This document shows positions 6,059-13,271 of a stretch of 19,210 nucleotides of DNA, in pieces. Numbering within the stretch: the stretch's first letter is position 1; each line of letters opens with the position of its first letter. Origin of the DNA: Lachnospiraceae bacterium (GTDB lineage Bacteria; Bacillota_A; Clostridia; Lachnospirales; Lachnospiraceae). The notes under the pieces are model-generated. The model had not been told where the DNA came from. It ran no database searches and saw nothing but the letters and a program-made list of their open reading frames with translations. The stretch is from the NCBI GenBank assembly GCA_009911175.1, contig QXWX01000114.1, forward strand, positions 1 to 19,210. The letters are read 5' to 3'. The position numbers were made by a program, and so were the translations under genes.

Positions 6059-6991
6059 TCAGAAACCGATTCTAAGATAAAATCCAATATGAAGCAGATT
6101 TTCATCACGTATGGCAAATACTTCCCCCTGCATTTTTTCTACGAGGAGTTTTACGATGGACAATCCCAGGCCGGTAGACTGGTTGCGTTCTTGGCGTTCC
6201 ACATAAAACCGTTGGAATACTTTGTAAGGATCCAGCCTTGAATCTTCGGCAATTGGATTTTGGACACAGATGCAGATGAAGTCTCCTGGTGCATGGTTAT
6301 GTGGGAGACGCACAGGCATATCTGTATCTTTTGTGATGGAAACCACCACTTCTCCAACAGAATACTGCAGACAGTTTTTCAGGAGATTCTGCATCACCCG
6401 CTTAAGCAGTTCTTCCTCCGCCAGGCCTTTGTAGATGGCACCGGGGCTTAAGCGCATTGTGAGACCCTTTTCCTCGAACATGGGTATAAAATCTGTCATA
6501 ATGTTGGCAATCAGGTTGGTTACATTTAATATTTTCAGCTGCGGCTCCTGCTCCTGATTCATCAAATAGGAGTATTCAAAAAACTGCCTGATCCGCTGCT
6601 CTAATTCGTCCGTATGCCGGAAACAGACGGACAGATATTTTTTACCCGTATCATCAGTCTCACAGCGCTCCAATAGCTGCAGATATCCTCTCAGGACGGT
6701 CAGAGGAGTCCGAAGATCGTGGGAAATATTGGTAATCAAATCTTTATATTCGTTTTCATTCCTTTTTTGAAGCTGTCGGAACTCCTCGTCCTGTCTGAAT
6801 ATCTGATTTAAAGCTGCAGTCATTGCCTTCAGGTCGTTATCCTGCATTTCCAGTGCAAGCGGCTTTTTGACCGGGGCGCTGATTCGAGATTCCAGCTGAC
6901 GCCTGAGGCTTCGCAGCTGCAATTTCAAACCTGCAAAATAAATGATAAAAATGATCCATAACGCACTGATGACAAGAACTGCAGGCATCAT
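6059..6991 (-). CDS. Sensor histidine kinase, small intramembrane-sensing type
   Basis: A 310-aa membrane kinase. It has one clear N-terminal transmembrane helix (about 3-22), no extracellular sensor domain, a linker, the phospho-acceptor box NISHDLRTPL (H91), the N-box QNLLKNCLQYS, an F-box-like VFQRFYVER and the G2 box STGLGLSIVKLL. A classical DxGxG G1 box is replaced by CVQNPIAED, as in some kinases of antimicrobial-peptide modules. Minimal-sensor kinases of this sort usually receive their signal through an associated ABC transporter, here the permease and ATPase just upstream in the operon. The start is ATG 6991 because GGAGG lies 6 nt upstream; earlier in-frame codons overlap the permease. 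Its cognate regulator, at 8445-9092, has lost its DNA-binding domain. Confidence 0.85.
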   Translation of the reverse strand: MMPAVLVISALWIIFIIYFAGLKLQLRSLRRQLESRISAPVKKPLALEMQDNDLKAMTAALNQIFRQDEEFRQLQKRNENEYKDLITNISHDLRTPLTVLRGYLQLLERCETDDTGKKYLSVCFRHTDELEQRIRQFFEYSYLMNQEQEPQLKILNVTNLIANIMTDFIPMFEEKGLTMRLSPGAIYKGLAEEELLKRVMQNLLKNCLQYSVGEVVVSITKDTDMPVRLPHNHAPGDFICICVQNPIAEDSRLDPYKVFQRFYVERQERNQSTGLGLSIVKLLVEKMQGEVFAIRDENLLHIGFYLRIGF

Positions 6992-7002
6992 CGTTTCCTC
7001 CA

Positions 7003-7782
7003 TTATTTTAATTCTGTTTTTTGAAATTTCAGATATCCAACTGTCCCAATAAGGAGGGTCCATATCAGGCTGATCCCGATTGTCTGGCAGATATCAGCCC
7101 ATGTCACGTCTAATTTCAGTACCTGTCGATACAGCCCAAGGGGAGTGTAATTGACAATCCTCAGGAGCTTTTCGGAAAGGATGGATGCCAGAAGATTCCC
7201 TCCGAATAAAATGCCCACAAAACAGATGCCCATTGTGGTTCCGGTTTTTCGCGCAAAGAATCCGATAATGCCGCAGACTGTAAACAGACTGATATATGCC
7301 GCGCTGCCGGCGGCGATCATTCCAATAATATAGGGAATCTGAGTTAAATTTCCGCAGATGTCCGCTGTGCCCAGGCCGTTTTTGACTCCTGCCGGAAGCG
7401 CTGTCACACACCAGTAAATCAGACAGAGTACGGTCACAACCATAGAATACATCAGCATTTTAGCCAGATAGACAGTGCTTCGTTTTTTTCCATAGGAGAT
7501 CGATTCCTGAATCACCCGGTTCTCGAAGCTTCCGCTGATCATCCAGCCTGCAAATAAACTGGCAAGCAGCAGGGCCATTGCGCTGTCCCCCATTATGCCG
7601 CAAATAGAACCTCCAAAATAAAGGTCATACATTCTATCTAATGCTTTGATTTCTGACACATTGGCTGGGTCAGTCAACTTGAATCCAAATACGGCAGATG
7701 CAATTACTGTAATGATCACTACAATTTTCAAAGGCAGTGACTTCCGTACCTGATACCATTCACAGCGTAATAAACTAAGCAT
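7003..7782 (-). CDS. ABC-2/BcrB-like permease of a peptide-resistance transporter
   Basis: A 259-aa integral membrane protein with an N-terminus (MLSLLRCEWYQVRKSLPLKI) like that of BcrB/LanE/LanG permeases. About six helices follow, the last near the C-terminus (LIWTLLIGTVGYLKF). It probably forms a bacitracin- or lantibiotic-type detoxification or sensing transporter with the ATPase whose stop overlaps its start. The true start is ATG 7782, since the upstream TTG (7797) lies within the GGGGG ribosome binding site region. The kinase gene begins 11 nt after its stop, consistent with a transporter-kinase sensory unit. It looks intact. Confidence 0.8.
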   Translation of the reverse strand: MLSLLRCEWYQVRKSLPLKIVVIITVIASAVFGFKLTDPANVSEIKALDRMYDLYFGGSICGIMGDSAMALLLASLFAGWMISGSFENRVIQESISYGKKRSTVYLAKMLMYSMVVTVLCLIYWCVTALPAGVKNGLGTADICGNLTQIPYIIGMIAAGSAAYISLFTVCGIIGFFARKTGTTMGICFVGILFGGNLLASILSEKLLRIVNYTPLGLYRQVLKLDVTWADICQTIGISLIWTLLIGTVGYLKFQKTELK

Positions 7783-8638
7783 TTTTGTTTCCCCCAATCA
7801 CATTCATAAAATAATCTTCCAAGCTTGTCTCACACACGGAAATTTTTGTGATAATGACGTCATTTTCATGCAATATCTGCCCCACTCGTTCCCTTTCGTC
7901 CAGAAAATCGAACAGCTTGACACTGTTATCCGGCATTACCTGAAAATTTTGGGTATGCAGCTTTTCTTCCAGTACCGCTGTCAATTGGTTCACATTGACA
8001 GCTTCTAAGGATATATAGCATCTGCACCGGTCGTCCAGCTCTTCGTGGGAAAGAACCTGACGGATCTCGCCTTCATGGATCATGATGAAGTCCGTGGCAA
8101 CCTGATATAATTCCGGCAGGTTATGGCTGGAAATCAGAATTGTCTTATTTTCATATGTGCTTAGTTTTTTAATTAAGTTTCGTATTTCGATGACACCGGC
8201 CGGATCCAGGCCGTTAATGGGTTCGTCCAGCATAAGCAGGTCAGGATTTCCGATGAGTGTCGCGGCGATTCCGAGCCGCTGCCTCATTCCGAGGGAGAAG
8301 TTTTTAACTTTCTTTTTTCCAGTGTCCTTAAGACCAACAAGCTCCAACAGTTCATTTTCAAATTCATAATTTGGTATGCCTTTCATCAGACACTGCAGGT
8401 GCATATTTTCTTTTGCAGACATACCAGCCACCAGCCCCGGAGCTTCAATCAGGGAACCGATGCGTCTGCCCGCTGTTTCCAATCCGCTGCGGTTTTCCGT
8501 GCCGAATAATAGAATGCTGCCCTGTGTCGGGAATCCAAGCCCTGCGATCATCCGCATCAGTGTCGTCTTTCCGGCGCCGTTTTTTCCAATTAAGCCGTAA
8601 ATCTTTCCTTGCTGCAGACGCAGATTGACATGGTTCAA
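7775..8638 (-). CDS. BcrA/LanF-type ABC ATPase, N-terminus lost at a deletion junction
   Basis: Nucleotide-binding subunit for the adjacent permease. Counted from TTG 8638 it has Walker A GKNGAGKTT (18-26, K24), an E-loop (E65 in SLIEAPGL) as in LanF/BcrA proteins, signature FSLGMRQR (114-121), Walker B D138-E139 and H-loop H172. Relatives begin about 20 residues earlier. In this frame the upstream codons read SLKQYRSQWAL, clearly ATPase-like, back to about 8665, but beyond that the frame belongs to the response regulator and hits a stop with no usable ATG. There is no Shine-Dalgarno before TTG 8638. The nucleotide-binding site is therefore intact, but translation initiation is probably damaged. 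It overlaps the regulator frame by 194 bp. Confidence 0.8.
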   Translation of the reverse strand: MNHVNLRLQQGKIYGLIGKNGAGKTTLMRMIAGLGFPTQGSILLFGTENRSGLETAGRRIGSLIEAPGLVAGMSAKENMHLQCLMKGIPNYEFENELLELVGLKDTGKKKVKNFSLGMRQRLGIAATLIGNPDLLMLDEPINGLDPAGVIEIRNLIKKLSTYENKTILISSHNLPELYQVATDFIMIHEGEIRQVLSHEELDDRCRCYISLEAVNVNQLTAVLEEKLHTQNFQVMPDNSVKLFDFLDERERVGQILHENDVIITKISVCETSLEDYFMNVIGGNKNA

Positions 8639-9092
8639 TGCCCATTGAGATCGATATTGTTTTAGTGAGCGTTTTGCTTTCGGTATCCAGCGTCAGTTCT
8701 TTATAGGAGAGTTGTTTTTTCTGGTCTTTCATATGATATCGCCGCAGATTGGAAATGACTCTTGCGGTTACTTCGCCCAAATCAAATGGCTTTGTGATAT
8801 AATCATCTGCTCCAAGTGTCAGCAAATCAATTTTTGTACCTACCAAATCCTTTGCTGAAATCACAATAGCCGGAATGTCACAGTCTTTTCGGATTTCTTT
8901 TAATATTTCGTCTCCGCTCTTGTAGGGAAGCATCAGATCCAGCAGTACCATGTCAAAGTGCTGGTTTCTTAACTGCCTGACACCGTCAAGTCCATCCCAG
9001 ACGGATACGGTTTCATATCCATTGTTTTGCAGATTCTGTGCCAATAGCTGATTGACATCTTTTTCATCTTCGATAATCAGAATACGTTCCAT
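8445..9092 (-). CDS. OmpR-family response regulator, receiver only; DNA-binding domain lost
   Basis: First gene of the minus-strand operon. Residues 1-115 are a complete receiver: acidic pair E8-D9, phospho-acceptor D52 (VLLDLMLP) and K101 (KPF). The linker then reads ELTLDTESKTLT, exactly where OmpR/PhoB regulators enter their winged-helix domain. After residue 143 (near 8664) the sequence becomes the ATPase gene read out of frame, giving a basic, Arg/Lys-rich tail of about 70 residues and then a stop. About 80-85 residues of DNA-binding domain are missing. The protein could still accept phosphate but should not bind DNA in the normal way. The start is ATG 9092, with an AAGGAG-like site upstream and a promoter at 9168-9197. 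Confidence 0.8.
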   Translation of the reverse strand: MERILIIEDEKDVNQLLAQNLQNNGYETVSVWDGLDGVRQLRNQHFDMVLLDLMLPYKSGDEILKEIRKDCDIPAIVISAKDLVGTKIDLLTLGADDYITKPFDLGEVTARVISNLRRYHMKDQKKQLSYKELTLDTESKTLTKTISISMGIEPCQSASAARKDLRLNWKKRRRKDDTDADDRRAWIPDTGQHSIIRHGKPQRIGNSGQTHRFPD

Positions 9093-9167
9093 ATTATATT
9101 GCTCCTTGTATCATCTGCCTTTTAGGGTGCAGTTTAAATGCGATTTCATGATTTGTTCCGCTACATC

Positions 9168-9197
9168 ATTTTAGTAGTTTTAGGAGTTTAAAGTCAA
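9168..9197 (-). promoter_or_regulatory. Promoter of the minus-strand regulator/transporter operon
   Basis: Read on the minus strand: -35 TTGACT (9197-9192), an 18-bp spacer and -10 TAAAAT (9173-9168). That is 5 of 6 matches in each box. Transcription would start near 9161, leaving a leader of about 70 nt before ATG 9092. The spacer contains two more CTnCTAAAA-like stretches resembling the half-sites at 9214-9261. Confidence 0.6.
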
Positions 9198-9213
9198 TAG
9201 CCCATTCCAATCA

Positions 9214-9261
9214 CTCTAAAAAATCTCTAAAAATAAATGGTATTTTAGAGGGTGATTAGAG
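9214..9261. promoter_or_regulatory. Four-half-site operator array in the divergent control region
   Basis: CTCTAAAA occurs at 9214-9221 and 9225-9232 (11 bp apart). Its reverse, TTTTAGAG, is at 9243-9250, and a variant GATTAGAG at 9254-9261 (again 11 bp apart). The array is thus two tandem pairs facing each other, between the minus-strand promoter and the plus-strand lipoprotein operon. The 11-bp phasing fits paired binding by an OmpR-type regulator. The symmetric layout suggests one factor governing both directions; this is inferred from spacing. Confidence 0.65.
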
Positions 9262-9272
9262 AAAAGTATGAT
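9244..9272 (+). promoter_or_regulatory. Probable promoter of the lipoprotein/permease operon
   Basis: A -10 TATGAT (9267-9272) lies 17 bp after a weak -35-like TTTAGA (9244-9249). The -35 overlaps the right-hand half-sites of the operator array, as expected for a regulated promoter. It would start transcription near 9279, about 33 nt before ATG 9312. Confidence 0.5.
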
Positions 9273-9311
9273 ATTCTGCTTTCAGAACCGAAATGATTGG
9301 AGGGAAAGCAG

Positions 9312-11519
9312 ATGAAATATAAGGGTTTTCACAGAATGATATGTATTTTACTTTCGGCGGCATTGGTGTTTACAATCCTTGCCGGATGTGAAAAAAAGGG
9401 AACATCAGATAGTTCGGACGGTGCCTGCGGGGATGACAGCGGCGGACGGGCAATGGGGCGCTATATGGAAGAAGAACTGTCCCTTCCGGCAGAATTTTCT
9501 TCTATCTATGATATGAAAAAGCTGGAAGACGGCTCCATACGGATAGCCGGATGCAGTGAAGACAGGGAAAGCGTGTGGGAGACAAAGGACTTGGGTATAT
9601 CATGGGAGAAGGTATACGATTTTCCAGAAGAGCTCCAGGATGACGTCCGGGATACGGCTGTATCATCAGGAGGCCGGGTTGCGTGTGTATATGATGAAGG
9701 CTCGGATGCCGACATGAAAGAGATTTTCTATCTTATGGAACCGGACGGGGCATTTGGCCGGATTCCTTTTGAACTTCCGCAGGCGGAGGAGCTCTATGTA
9801 AACCTGGTCAGACAGATTTTGTTTGTGGGAAATGACCGGCTTCTGATTTGTGACGATCAGGGGATCTTTTATCTGGTAAACGTAGCAGACGGCAGCGTAG
9901 TACGGACATTTGAGTTTGGAAACTCCGAAAATATGTACGTTGCATTTGCAATGGGAAAAATGCTGCTTTTTCAGAGCATTTCAGAGGTGCTTCTGTATGA
10001 CAGCGAGACTGGGGAGCAGCAAAGTCCTGGAGAAGCGATGCAGAACGGACTTACAGAGAGCGGCATGATACGTGCAGCTGATACATTGGACGCTGGAGAA
10101 AGCATTTATTATGTCACAGAACAGGGGATGTACCATTACCGATTCGGGGGAAGCATTGTGGAACAGCTTATAGACGGAGAGCTGAATTCTCTGGGCAGTT
10201 TTTCTGTGGATGTGGGTTCGCTGCTTATGCTGGATGAACGGAACCTGTTGGCGGCAAAGAGCGACGGCAATGAAGAAGCAGGATCAAGGGCGGGAATATT
10301 AAAATTTGCATATTCCGAAGATACGCCCGCAAAGCCTGATAAGGAATTGAAGGTATATTCTTTGTATGAGGACAATTCGATACGGCAGGCCGTCGGCGGT
10401 TTTCAGAAAGAGCATGCAGATGTATATGTTCACTATGAGGCTGCACTGTCAGGAGAAGACGGCATGACGGTCTCAGACGCATTAAAGACTCTGACTACGG
10501 AAATTATGGCGGGAAAAGGTCCTGATGTGCTGGTCCTGGACGGGATGCCGGTTGAAACCTATGCGGAAAAAGGCATATTGAGGGATTTGTCCTCTGTGAT
10601 TGAGGAAAATAAGGAGGAATATTTTGAAGATGTGCGGAACGCATACAGAAATAAAGAAGAATTATGCGCGGTGCCTACAAGGTTTCTAATCCCTATGGTT
10701 CAGGCTGGCAGTGCATATTATGTACCCGGTGAGGATTTTGATACTTTTACGAGACGGGTGGGCGCATTGGAGAATATGGAGCCGGAAGAGGTGATTTCCA
10801 GATTTTGGTACAGCAGCAGCGCGGCATGGAAAAAAGAAGATAAGACTCTGGATGAATCAAAGGTTCAGGAATTTTTTGAAGGATTAAAAAGGGCCTATGG
10901 AGACCCGCCGGAGGGCGCAGAAGAAAAGGAAGATTCCGCACTGCCCGGCACAGACATCATGCAGGGGGACTTCCGGCTGCTTGCAGGAACCTGGAAGATC
11001 AGTGCGGGGCTGTTTGGCGCCAATCCGGACTATAAGTTTCTCCTTGCAGTAACAGAACATCTGGATGGCGGGGACTTTGGCTGCATGCCGGGGCAGGCAG
11101 AGCATGTATTCGTACCGTCTGTGACTGTGGGAATCAGCAGTAAAGGCAGCCAGCCGGAGGCAGCGGAACAGTTTGTGAAATACCTCTTCAGCGGGGAAAT
11201 GCAGAAGATTTCGCAGGGCAGCGGTTTGCCGGTGCAAAAGGAAGCATTTCGAAGCACCATTGACGGACATCAGTACGAGGGAAATACATCCTGGGTGGAC
11301 TTGGAGGAAGGAATCCGTTTTGAACTGGCCCCAAGGACGGAGGAAGAGATACAGAGGCTCATGGGACTGGCAGAATCACTGAAAACGCCCGCACTGCAGG
11401 ATGAAGTGATCAAGGAAGCGGTATTGGAGCAAGGGGAGAAGGTGCTGGGTGGAGAAACGGATCCAAAGGAAGCGGCAGCCGCGGTTGCACAGAAGGTGAA
11501 TCTTTATCTGGCGGAATAG
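9312..11519 (+). CDS. Large two-part solute-binding lipoprotein
   Basis: Surface lipoprotein of 735 aa. The signal peptide ends in the lipobox LAGC (C26). Residues about 45-340 are rich in short beta-type repeats such as LEDGSIRIAG and an Asp-box-like TKDLGISW, suggesting a propeller-like sensor or binding half. From about 346 (LKVYSLYEDNSIRQAVGGFQ) to the end it reads as an extracellular solute-binding protein of the sugar/peptide ABC type, with IMAGKGPDVLVLDG and later YLFSGEMQKISQGSG. Ordinary binding proteins of this class are about 400-450 aa, so this one is nearly doubled. The start is ATG 9312 with GGAGGG upstream; the earlier TTG (9297) is inside the ribosome binding site. It leads an operon with two MalF/G permeases, which it would serve. 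The ligand is unknown, and the propeller assignment is tentative. Confidence 0.8.
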   Translation: MKYKGFHRMICILLSAALVFTILAGCEKKGTSDSSDGACGDDSGGRAMGRYMEEELSLPAEFSSIYDMKKLEDGSIRIAGCSEDRESVWETKDLGISWEKVYDFPEELQDDVRDTAVSSGGRVACVYDEGSDADMKEIFYLMEPDGAFGRIPFELPQAEELYVNLVRQILFVGNDRLLICDDQGIFYLVNVADGSVVRTFEFGNSENMYVAFAMGKMLLFQSISEVLLYDSETGEQQSPGEAMQNGLTESGMIRAADTLDAGESIYYVTEQGMYHYRFGGSIVEQLIDGELNSLGSFSVDVGSLLMLDERNLLAAKSDGNEEAGSRAGILKFAYSEDTPAKPDKELKVYSLYEDNSIRQAVGGFQKEHADVYVHYEAALSGEDGMTVSDALKTLTTEIMAGKGPDVLVLDGMPVETYAEKGILRDLSSVIEENKEEYFEDVRNAYRNKEELCAVPTRFLIPMVQAGSAYYVPGEDFDTFTRRVGALENMEPEEVISRFWYSSSAAWKKEDKTLDESKVQEFFEGLKRAYGDPPEGAEEKEDSALPGTDIMQGDFRLLAGTWKISAGLFGANPDYKFLLAVTEHLDGGDFGCMPGQAEHVFVPSVTVGISSKGSQPEAAEQFVKYLFSGEMQKISQGSGLPVQKEAFRSTIDGHQYEGNTSWVDLEEGIRFELAPRTEEEIQRLMGLAESLKTPALQDEVIKEAVLEQGEKVLGGETDPKEAAAAVAQKVNLYLAE

Positions 11520-11539
11520 AGAGTTTCGGTGAGGCTGTG

Positions 11540-12397
11540 ATGATGAATCAGAAAATGAAAACCAGGGGCAGGAAGGATTTGAGGGGTCTGCTGTGGATTC
11601 TGCCGAGCTTTCTTGGAGTATCTGTTTTATATCTCCTGCCCTATCTGGATGTATTTCGCCGCTCCTTTACCGGGGCGGTGGATGAACAGTTTGCGGGGCT
11701 TAATAACTACAGGAATGTGCTTGGGAATACGGCGTTTTTACTGGCATTAAAGAATACGCTTCGGTTTACGCTGGTCTGCATTCCTATATTGATTTTGGCA
11801 TCCCTGCTGTGTGCGATCCTTCTGTCTGGAAGTAAATATGGAGGGATTATAAAGAGTGCGTTCCTGATGCCGATGGCATTGCCGGCAGTCTCTGTGGCTC
11901 TGCTGTGGCGGCTTTTGTTCCATTCCCAGGGTCTGGCGAACCAGTGGATGGGGCGGCTTGGTATGGAGGGGAGCGACTGGATGAATACCGGGAAAGCATT
12001 CTGGATACTGGTGGCCAGCTATATCTGGAGAAACCTGGGTTATGACATCATTTTGTGGATGGCGGGGCTCTCCGGGATTTCGGAGAGCATTTATGAGGCC
12101 GCGAGAGTAGACGGGGCGGGTGAATGGCAGTGTTTCTTAAGAATCACGCTGCCGAATCTCAAATCTTCCCTGTATACCATCACAGTATTGTCTTTCCTGA
12201 ACTCATTCAAGGTGTTCCGGGAAGCCTATCTGGTTGCGGGGAACTATCCCCATGAAAGTATCTATATGACGCAGCATTTGTTTAATAACTGGTTCCAGTC
12301 CTTTTCGCTTGACAAATTATCGGCAGCGGCGGTGATGGAGGGCGGAGTGCTATTGTTTGTGATTCTGCTCTTACAGAAAGTATGGAGGATGGATTGA
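11540..12397 (+). CDS. MalF/UgpA-type ABC importer permease
   Basis: Inner-membrane subunit of about 285 aa, typical for this family, with six predicted helices beginning LLWILPSFLGVSVLYLLPYL. The cytoplasmic coupling (EAA) motif is well preserved at about 187-205: EAARVDGAGEWQCFLRITLP. A preserved EAA loop implies that it still docks onto a MalK/MsmX-type ATPase, yet none is encoded nearby. GGTGAGG (11528-11534) precedes two adjacent ATGs (11540, 11543), either of which may be used; the GTG at 11537 is unlikely. It overlaps the next permease by one base (TGATG). The substrate follows the upstream lipoprotein and cannot be told from sequence; family members mostly carry oligosaccharides. Confidence 0.88.
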   Translation: MMNQKMKTRGRKDLRGLLWILPSFLGVSVLYLLPYLDVFRRSFTGAVDEQFAGLNNYRNVLGNTAFLLALKNTLRFTLVCIPILILASLLCAILLSGSKYGGIIKSAFLMPMALPAVSVALLWRLLFHSQGLANQWMGRLGMEGSDWMNTGKAFWILVASYIWRNLGYDIILWMAGLSGISESIYEAARVDGAGEWQCFLRITLPNLKSSLYTITVLSFLNSFKVFREAYLVAGNYPHESIYMTQHLFNNWFQSFSLDKLSAAAVMEGGVLLFVILLLQKVWRMD

Positions 12398-13257
12398 TGT
12401 ATTTTCGGTTGCATTTAGGAAGAAAGGCAGTATGGATCCTTTTAATTGTGCTGGCTCTCCTGGCGGTTTATCCGGTGATTTTTCTAAGCGCAGGCTCACT
12501 TATGGGGGCAGATGAACTGGAAGACTGTCTCGGGGCGGTGGTTTCCGGGGCGGAAGGATATGCGAGCTTTCCGGTACTTCCCAAATATCCGACGCTTCAG
12601 CATTTTGTAGAGGTACTTTTGGATTCGCCGGAGTTTTTCGTCATGTTCTGGAATTCTATCCTGATCACGTTCGGAGTCCTTGGAGGGCAGTTTGTGGCAG
12701 GAACCATGGCGGCATGGGGATTTGCCAGATACGAATTTCCATGTAAAAGAGGGATTTTTCTGCTCTATATCGTACTCATGCTGCTGCCGTTTCAGGTGCT
12801 GATGCTTTCCGATTATCTGCTGCTGGACCGCCTGCGGCTGCTTGACAGTCTGTGGGCAGTCATTCTGCCTGGTATGTTTTCTACATTCCCGGTTTTTATC
12901 ATGTACCGGTTCTTTGCGGAGATCCCGGACAGCTTAATCGAGTCGGCAAGGCTTGACGGGGCCAGGGAGTGGCAGTTGTTCTGGTATCTTGCACTTCCCA
13001 TGGGATCTTCCGGGATTATTGCGGCGCTGGTGCTTGGGTTTCTGGAATATTGGAGCCTGATTGAGAAGCCTCTGACATTTATCAAGGATAAAAGCAAGCT
13101 GCCATTGTCTGTTTTCCTGCCGGATCTTACGATGACGGGGAAAGCAGGGTTTCTGTTTGCCGTATCGGTTGTTACCTTCCTTCCGGCAATCATAGTATTT
13201 ATGGGAGGCCGGGATTATCTGGAACAGGGAATTATGGCAGGGGCGGTAAAAGAATAG
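12397..13257 (+). CDS. MalG/UgpE-type ABC importer permease
   Basis: Second permease, 286 aa, with six predicted helices and the EAA-type coupling loop ESARLDGAREWQLFWYLALP at about 182-201. The stretch KYPTLQHFVEVLLDSPEF before the second helix is the usual MalG-family region in which relatives read 'TLENY..L'. ATG 12397 overlaps the previous stop (TGATG) and has GGAGGA 8 nt upstream; the earlier in-frame ATG 12382 lies too close to the ribosome binding site. It should form a heterodimer with the preceding MalF-type protein. The next gene, an efflux-type adaptor, begins only 14 nt after its stop, an unusual neighbour for an importer permease. Confidence 0.88.
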   Translation: MYFRLHLGRKAVWILLIVLALLAVYPVIFLSAGSLMGADELEDCLGAVVSGAEGYASFPVLPKYPTLQHFVEVLLDSPEFFVMFWNSILITFGVLGGQFVAGTMAAWGFARYEFPCKRGIFLLYIVLMLLPFQVLMLSDYLLLDRLRLLDSLWAVILPGMFSTFPVFIMYRFFAEIPDSLIESARLDGAREWQLFWYLALPMGSSGIIAALVLGFLEYWSLIEKPLTFIKDKSKLPLSVFLPDLTMTGKAGFLFAVSVVTFLPAIIVFMGGRDYLEQGIMAGAVKE

Positions 13258-13271
13258 TGAGGTGGATGAAA

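Noticed and set aside
5879..6241. A 120-codon plus-strand frame crossing the palindrome and the kinase 3' end.
   Set aside because: No ribosome binding site; the second half is antisense to the kinase's conserved catalytic region, and the first part is explained by the palindrome.
8655..8675. Programmed frameshift joining the response regulator to the ATPase as one fusion protein.
   Set aside because: The shift needed is +1 at CACTAAAAC with no stop codon, downstream stimulator or classic slippery heptamer. A deletion that removed both gene ends explains the sequence more simply.
9297..9311. TTG start giving the lipoprotein five extra N-terminal residues.
   Set aside because: The TTG lies in the GGAGGG ribosome binding site; ATG 9312 gives correct spacing and a standard lipoprotein signal peptide.
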